DNA of 9,793 nucleotides from an uncultured Lachnospiraceae bacterium (lineage in GTDB: Bacteria > Bacillota > Clostridia > Lachnospirales > Lachnospiraceae), in assembly GCA_910585395.1 (NCBI GenBank), contig CAJUCK010000039.1, positions 1 through 9,793 of the forward strand, written 5' to 3'. Made by a program: the position numbers and the translations under genes. Below are positions 5,389 through 9,793 of the stretch, piece after piece. How positions within the stretch are numbered: position 1 is the stretch's first letter; the number at the start of each line of letters is the position of its first letter. The notes under the pieces were generated by a model, which saw only the letters and a program-made list of their open reading frames with translations, did no database searches and had not been told where the DNA came from.

Positions 5389-8313
5389 ATGAATAATTTG
5401 GCGGAGGAAATTGTAGAAGCAGCTTGCACAGGATTAATTGATGCTGCATCAGAATCAGATGAGATGTTGCGGCCAAAACTATTGTTTAATGATGTTCATA
5501 GAGGAAGTACAGTTTTAGCAAACTTAGACCGTGAATTGGAAAACTGTGATTCTTTCTGGATGTCCGTTGCTTTTATTACAAGCAGTGGTTTGATTATGCT
5601 GAAAAATATCCTCAGAAAATTGGAAAAAAGGAAGATTCCAGGGAAAATTCTGACTACCGATTATTTACATTTTAATGATCCTAAAGCTTTGCGGGAACTA
5701 CTGAACTTTAGCAATTTGGAAGTACATTTATATAATCAAGAAGGTTTTCATACGAAAGGTTATATGTTTCAGAAGAGAGAGCTGATGACTTTTATAGTGG
5801 GAAGTTCTAACTTGACACAAAGTGCGTTGAAATCGAATAAAGAATGGAATATAAAATTGTCTTCACTTGAACAGGGGGAACTAATTAAAGAAACCAATGA
5901 AGAATTTATTCAAATGTGGAACAAGTCAGAGGTTTTATCTGAAGAATGGATTATAAATGTATATGAACCTGTATACCGTGAGAAAAAACATTTGCGAAGC
6001 CAGCAGAAGATAGGGCGCATCAGGACTTATTTGCTGCAGCCAAATAAAATGCAGAGAGAAGCTATGAAAGAACTTGCAGCTTTACGGAGGAAGAAAGAAA
6101 AAAAGGCATTGCTGATTAGTGCTACGGGAACAGGAAAGACATATTTAAGTGCTTTTGACGTGCGGAACTTCAGACCAGATAAAATGCTGTTTTTGGTTCA
6201 CAGGGAAACAATTTTGCGGCAGGCAATGGAGAGTTTTAAAGATGTACTGGGAGCTTCTATTCAGACAGGGATCTTATCTGGAAACAGCAGAGAATATGAG
6301 GCAGATTATTTGTTTTCTACTGTTCAGACTATGTCTAAGGATGAAATACTTTATCGATATGATAAAACGTATTTTAATTACATTATTATAGATGAAACAC
6401 ATAAAGCAGGAGCAGAAACTTATCAAAAAATTATGGATTATTTTGAGCCTCAATTTTTGCTTGGCATGACTGCTACTCCAGAGCGGACAGATGGATATGA
6501 TATTTTTCGATTATTTGATCATAATATTGCCTATGAGATTCGTTTGCAGCAGGCAATGAAAGAAAATCTTTTATGTCCTTTTCATTATTTTGGAATATCA
6601 GAATTAAAGGTCGATGGACGGGTTCTTGATGAGCAGTCAGAATTTCGCTACCTGGTTTCACGACAGAGAGTAGAACATATTTTGGAACAAGCAGAGTATT
6701 ATGGCTACAGTGGAGACCGATTAAGAGGACTTGTTTTTTGTAGTAAAAATGCAGAAGCAAAGGAGCTGGCTTCGCTATTTCAAGAAAAGGGATATCATAC
6801 CATTGCATTAGTTGGGAAAAATGGACAAAAAGAGAGGGAAGAAGCAATTGCAAAACTGGAGCAGAGAAATAGGGAAGGAGGATTAGATTATATATTTACG
6901 GTGGATATTTTTAATGAAGGGGTGGATATTCCAAGCGTAAACCAGATCATTATGCTTCGTCCTACACAGTCTGCGATTGTTTTTGTGCAGCAATTGGGAC
7001 GGGGACTCCGGAAATATGAAGAGAAGGATTATCTTGTTGTACTTGATTTTATCGGGAATTACCAAAAAAATTTTTTGATTCCAATTGCATTGTCTGGAGA
7101 TCGTACTTACAATAAAGATACTGTACGAAAATATTTGGCAGAGGGAAATCGTATGATACCAGGATGCTCTACGATTCACTTTGATGAAATAACCAAAAAA
7201 CGTATTTACGCCTCGATAGATACAGCAAATTTTAATGATATACATTTAATAAAAGAGAATTATATGAGACTAAGACATAAGCTGGGAAAGATCCCAACGC
7301 TCAGTGATTTTGATGACTATGGGGAAATGGATGTAATTCGTATATTTGAGAAGAATTCATTGGGATCGTACTATAAATTTTTGAAAAAATATGAAAAAGA
7401 ATATACTGTACGGCTGGATAAAAAACAGGAAAAGTGTATTGAGTTTATTTCCAAAAAGTTTGCATCAGGAAAAAGAGTACATGAACTGGAAGCAATAAAG
7501 AGATTATTAAAATATCAGCACAGATTGTTTGAGTATCTCACTTCAAAGTTAAATGAAAAATATAAAATTCAGATTACAGATAATACCAGAACAAATATAA
7601 CTAATGTCCTAACTAATGAATTTGCAACAGGAGCTATGAAAAATAGTTATCAAGATTGTATTTTTATTTCTTCTGAGGGTGAAGATTATGGAATAAGCAA
7701 GGATTTTTCTGATATGCTGCAAAATCCAGATTTTTATCAAATTGTTGCAGAAACTGTGGAGTTTGGATTGAAAAGATATCAAAAATATTATGGTAACCTG
7801 TATATGAACACGAATTTTCAATTATATGCAAAATATACGTATGAAGATGTCTGCCGTCTTTTAGAATGGGAGAGGGGAGAGGTGGCATTAAATATTGGTG
7901 GCTATAAATATGATAAAAAGACAAGAACATATCCAGTATTTATTAATTATGATAAGGCAAAAGATATTAAAGACACCGTAAGATATGAAGACAGATTTTT
8001 AAGTCCGAGCCTTTTGATTGCCATATCAAAATCTGGACGAACATTGTCCTCGGAAGATGTCTATACAGCCATACATGCCAAAGAACTAGGTGTGGAGATG
8101 CAATTGTTTGTTCGTAAAAACAAAGATGATAAAATTTCCAAGGAATTTTATTATTTGGGAAAAATAAATGCTACGGGGCAGGCACATGAATTTATTATGC
8201 CAAATACCACTAAAAAAGCAGTAGAAATTCAGTATGAATTGGTAACACCAGTACGAGAGGATTTATATGAATATATTGTCAATGAAGGAGTAGGTTATAG
8301 TGAAGAATATTGA
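5389..8313 (+). CDS. PLD-nuclease/SF2 helicase/DUF3427 fusion protein
   Basis: This is a 974-aa fusion (982 if GTG 5365 is used). Residue numbers are from ATG 5389. The N-terminal 40-190 is a phospholipase-D-like domain of the HKD nuclease group, with H121-T-K123 and then GSSN at 138-141, giving one HxK...N half-site as in nucleases that work as dimers (for example BfiI). Residues 215-545 are an SF2 helicase/translocase: Q-type motif around N219-Q222, Walker A ATGTGKT at 245-251, DETH at 335-338, MTATPE at 360-365, FNEGVDIPS near 508-516, and motif VI QQLGRGLRK at 534-542. The remaining 400 residues fit the position and character of DUF3427, which commonly follows this helicase. The order matches a known COG3886-COG1061 type architecture seen in accessory regions of bacteria. 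All motor motifs are intact, so ATP-driven action on DNA or RNA with possible cleavage is expected. Its 3' end overlaps the MutT gene by 14 nt. Base composition is lower in GC than thiD and araC. Biological role is not established; defence or DNA processing is an inference. Confidence 0.9.
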   Translation: MNNLAEEIVEAACTGLIDAASESDEMLRPKLLFNDVHRGSTVLANLDRELENCDSFWMSVAFITSSGLIMLKNILRKLEKRKIPGKILTTDYLHFNDPKALRELLNFSNLEVHLYNQEGFHTKGYMFQKRELMTFIVGSSNLTQSALKSNKEWNIKLSSLEQGELIKETNEEFIQMWNKSEVLSEEWIINVYEPVYREKKHLRSQQKIGRIRTYLLQPNKMQREAMKELAALRRKKEKKALLISATGTGKTYLSAFDVRNFRPDKMLFLVHRETILRQAMESFKDVLGASIQTGILSGNSREYEADYLFSTVQTMSKDEILYRYDKTYFNYIIIDETHKAGAETYQKIMDYFEPQFLLGMTATPERTDGYDIFRLFDHNIAYEIRLQQAMKENLLCPFHYFGISELKVDGRVLDEQSEFRYLVSRQRVEHILEQAEYYGYSGDRLRGLVFCSKNAEAKELASLFQEKGYHTIALVGKNGQKEREEAIAKLEQRNREGGLDYIFTVDIFNEGVDIPSVNQIIMLRPTQSAIVFVQQLGRGLRKYEEKDYLVVLDFIGNYQKNFLIPIALSGDRTYNKDTVRKYLAEGNRMIPGCSTIHFDEITKKRIYASIDTANFNDIHLIKENYMRLRHKLGKIPTLSDFDDYGEMDVIRIFEKNSLGSYYKFLKKYEKEYTVRLDKKQEKCIEFISKKFASGKRVHELEAIKRLLKYQHRLFEYLTSKLNEKYKIQITDNTRTNITNVLTNEFATGAMKNSYQDCIFISSEGEDYGISKDFSDMLQNPDFYQIVAETVEFGLKRYQKYYGNLYMNTNFQLYAKYTYEDVCRLLEWERGEVALNIGGYKYDKKTRTYPVFINYDKAKDIKDTVRYEDRFLSPSLLIAISKSGRTLSSEDVYTAIHAKELGVEMQLFVRKNKDDKISKEFYYLGKINATGQAHEFIMPNTTKKAVEIQYELVTPVREDLYEYIVNEGVGYSEEY

Positions 8314-8686
8314 GGTAGTGGCAGCTGTTATTCAGGACGGCAATAAAATATTGGCAACACAGCGTGGATATGGTGAGTTTAAGGATGGATGGGAATTTCC
8401 AGGCGGCAAGATAGAACCTGGAGAGACAAGAGAGGAAGCTTTGATAAGAGAAATTCAAGAAGAGCTGTCAGCAACCATCAAAATAAAAGAATTTTTGAAG
8501 ACAGTGGAGTATGATTATCCACAATTTCATCTTATAATGCATTGTTATTTGTGTGAAGTATCAAAAGGGGAGCTGAAACTTTTAGAGCATGAATGTGCTA
8601 AATGGCTGACAAGAGAGGAACTGGATGAGTTAGATTGGCTTCCGGCAGATGTTGTGTTGATTTCAACACTTAAGAAATGCTTATAA
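8300..8686 (+). CDS. mutT: MutT-type Nudix hydrolase (8-oxo-dGTP/CTP diphosphatase-like)
   Basis: This 128-aa enzyme has the compact size and layout of MutT/YnaD-like (d)NTP pyrophosphohydrolases: VVAAVIQDGNKILATQR at the N-terminus, WEFPGGKIEPGE, and a Nudix box from G36 to A58 containing E42, R50-E51 and E54-E55. The usual Gly near the end of the box is Ser57 (EELSA instead of EELGV), while the catalytic glutamates are kept, so activity is likely. It would hydrolyse damaged or unusual nucleoside triphosphates to monophosphates plus pyrophosphate in the cytosol. The start is GTG 8300, with AAGGAG (8285-8290) inside the helicase gene 9 nt upstream. The 14-nt overlap with the helicase end indicates translational coupling. 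It shares the lower GC of the helicase (19-21 G+C per 60 bases in two sampled lines), so the two look like one module. It is distinct from the upstream MutX protein. Confidence 0.9.
   Translation: MKNIEVVAAVIQDGNKILATQRGYGEFKDGWEFPGGKIEPGETREEALIREIQEELSATIKIKEFLKTVEYDYPQFHLIMHCYLCEVSKGELKLLEHECAKWLTREELDELDWLPADVVLISTLKKCL
8657..8686 (+). promoter_or_regulatory. Possible extended -10 promoter for the AraC-family gene
   Basis: TTGATT (8657-8662) and TTATAA (8681-8686) are 18 nt apart, and TGC immediately precedes the -10, forming an extended -10. It lies inside the last codons of mutT, giving a leader of about 20 nt with AAAGGAGG. The AATGCTTATAA core also occurs before the alpha-galactosidase gene. 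A perfect hairpin GTGTTG/CAACAC (8654-8669) overlaps the -35. Alternatively araC is simply read from upstream. Confidence 0.35.
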
Positions 8687-8711
8687 CCAGATTGCCAAAG
8701 GAGGTTTCATC

Positions 8712-9599
8712 ATGGAAGATGCACAAGTATTGCAGCTGACCCGTTCCAAATTTCAAGACTTGTATCTATGCTTCTGCGGTGTGTCTGAATGTGAACCTTG
8801 CCACAGTTTTGGTCCTGCCGTCCGCCCCAGCTATATATTACATTATGTTCTTTCAGGAAAAGGAATTTATCGGGTGAACAGCCGGAAATATAAGATTCAC
8901 AAAGGTCAGGGATTTTTAATTGAACCAGAGGCCGTAACGTTTTATCAGGCTGATGAGCAGGAGCCTTGGACTTATCTGTGGGTGGGATTTGCAGGGACTC
9001 AGGCAGAAATGTTTCTGCAGGATCTGGGACTCAACAGCAGCCAGCATGTATTCCAGAGCAGATATGGAGACAAATTAAAGCGCATTGTTACAGACATGTT
9101 GAAAAATAATACATTTTCTCAGACACATCAGTATTACCTGCAGAGCCTGCTGTACGAATTTTTTGCAGTGCTGAGCCGCGATGCTCAGATGGAAACAGTC
9201 ACAGAAGAAAACAGGGAAAGTACATATGTAAAAAAAGCAGTTAATTTTATTCAGAATAACTATTTTCGAGGAATAGGTATTGCAGAAATTGCAGAACATA
9301 CGGGTGTAAGCCGCAGTTATCTGTACAAAGTATTTTCAAAAAATCTTCACATTTCTCCCAAAGAATTTCTCACGCGTCTTCGGCTGGTGCGCTCAAAAGA
9401 ACTGTTAGAGCTCACTGAGCTGTCTGTAGAAGGAGTGGCAATGTCCTGCGGATACCAGGATGCTCTTGTATTTTCCAAAGCTTTTAAGCAGGAAACGGGA
9501 ATGCCGCCCAGTCATTACCGCAAAATGTACCACAGAAAACAACAGGAGAAAAAAATGTTTGAAACACAAAAATTGTTGGAAATTATGGAAACATTTTGA
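8712..9599 (+). CDS. AraC-family transcriptional regulator, probably of alpha-galactoside use
   Basis: This 295-aa protein has two domains. Residues about 38-95 form a cupin sugar-sensing domain (ILHYVLSGKGIYRVN, later KGQGFLIEPEAVTFY), and residues about 172-272 form the AraC-type double helix-turn-helix: first HTH IAEIAEHTGVSRSYLYKVFSK (190-210, two Ala/Glu helices) and second HTH VEGVAMSCGYQDALVFSKAFK (239-259), closing with TGMPPSHYRK. A short Lys/Glu-rich tail follows. It matches the MsmR/RafR-like class that activates alpha-galactoside genes when sugar is bound. AAAGGAGG (8697-8704) lies 7 nt from ATG 8712. The gene directly upstream of the alpha-galactosidase start and on the same strand makes that gene the likely target. 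Its GC is about 50% in two sampled lines, clearly above the helicase-mutT pair before it, so the module boundary lies near 8690. Ligand is inferred from context. Confidence 0.92.
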   Translation: MEDAQVLQLTRSKFQDLYLCFCGVSECEPCHSFGPAVRPSYILHYVLSGKGIYRVNSRKYKIHKGQGFLIEPEAVTFYQADEQEPWTYLWVGFAGTQAEMFLQDLGLNSSQHVFQSRYGDKLKRIVTDMLKNNTFSQTHQYYLQSLLYEFFAVLSRDAQMETVTEENRESTYVKKAVNFIQNNYFRGIGIAEIAEHTGVSRSYLYKVFSKNLHISPKEFLTRLRLVRSKELLELTELSVEGVAMSCGYQDALVFSKAFKQETGMPPSHYRKMYHRKQQEKKMFETQKLLEIMETF

Positions 9600-9651
9600 C
9601 TGGTTTTTAATACAAAATCATCTAACTCTTTTCTGGCAGAATGCTTATAAT
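9593..9651 (+). promoter_or_regulatory. Probable regulated promoter region of the alpha-galactosidase gene
   Basis: A TATAAT at 9646-9651 (with TGC before the overlapping TTATAA, 9642-9650) is a strong -10, but no good -35 is seen 16-18 nt upstream, as expected for an activator-dependent promoter. An inverted repeat ATTTTG (9593-9598)/CAAAAT (9613-9618) lies upstream and is a candidate operator or chance. No convincing cre site for CcpA was seen. Confidence 0.5.
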
Positions 9652-9695
9652 GGGTTTAACTTAAAAAGAAGAGCCAGAAAAAGGAGGAAACATAG

Positions 9696-9793
9696 ATGAA
9701 GATTGTTTATCATGAAAATTTAAGGGTTTTTCATTTATGGAACGACAGTATTAGTTATGTGATGATGGTACTTAGAAATGGACAGCTTGGGCA
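9696..9793 (+). CDS. Alpha-galactosidase (GH36), N-terminal fragment (3' end outside window)
   Basis: Thirty-two residues are visible, beginning MKIVYHENLRVFHLWND and continuing with ISYVMMVL and NGQLG. This is the characteristic opening of GH36 alpha-galactosidases of Firmicutes, whose beta-sandwich N-terminal domain starts this way. These cytoplasmic enzymes remove terminal alpha-1,6-galactose from melibiose, raffinose and stachyose. AAGGAGG (9681-9687) lies 8 nt upstream of ATG 9696. The AraC gene immediately upstream supports the assignment. Catalytic residues lie beyond the window, so activity cannot be judged. Confidence 0.85.
   Translation, partial: MKIVYHENLRVFHLWNDSISYVMMVLRNGQLG

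Noticed and set aside
8654..8669. GTGTTG/CAACAC hairpin at the end of mutT as a terminator
   Set aside because: No following T-run; it lies in coding sequence and is at most a regulatory hint.

Overview
The window looks like a chromosomal segment of a low-to-moderate GC Clostridia, most likely a gut Lachnospiraceae (Blautia/Dorea/Ruminococcus gnavus-like). This is inferred from strong AGGAGG ribosome binding sites, frequent GTG starts, tight gene packing, a typical Clostridia-type membrane EAL protein, and an AraC regulator beside a GH36 alpha-galactosidase. No rRNA, tRNA, CRISPR array, transposase or integrase is visible.

Layout. (1) Bases 2-2365 (+) form a compact operon: the tail of an unrecognised gene, a ThiD-like HMP/HMP-P kinase, a lipoprotein with an RsiV-like DUF3298 domain, and a MutX-type Nudix hydrolase (8-oxo-dGTP diphosphatase). 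Gaps are 3-14 nt. (2) Bases 2366-2700 are non-coding, or hold only tiny low-confidence ORFs. They contain a GC-richer block, a string of small hairpins and an AT-only hairpin. (3) Bases 2701-3216 (-) encode a uracil/hypoxanthine-DNA glycosylase family protein. (4) A divergent promoter region (about 3220-3430) leads into a 636-aa membrane protein with a degenerate GGDEF domain and an apparently intact EAL c-di-GMP phosphodiesterase domain. (5) Bases 5389-8686 hold the most unusual part: a 974-aa protein fusing a PLD-family nuclease-like domain, an SF2 helicase and a C-terminal DUF3427-like region, overlapped by 14 nt by a MutT-type Nudix gene. (6) Bases 8712-9793 hold an AraC-family regulator and the start of an alpha-galactosidase gene, a classic regulator-target pair for alpha-galactoside (raffinose/melibiose-type sugar) use.

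How they may work together. Three genes concern damaged bases or nucleotides: MutX, the DNA glycosylase and MutT. The PLD-helicase-DUF3427/MutT pair is translationally coupled. It is visibly more AT-rich than the thiD and araC genes (about 30% GC in three sampled 60-base lines of the helicase against about 48-57% in sampled lines of thiD and araC). This suggests a transferred accessory module, possibly for defence or DNA processing, sitting between housekeeping and sugar-use genes. That function is inferred, not shown.
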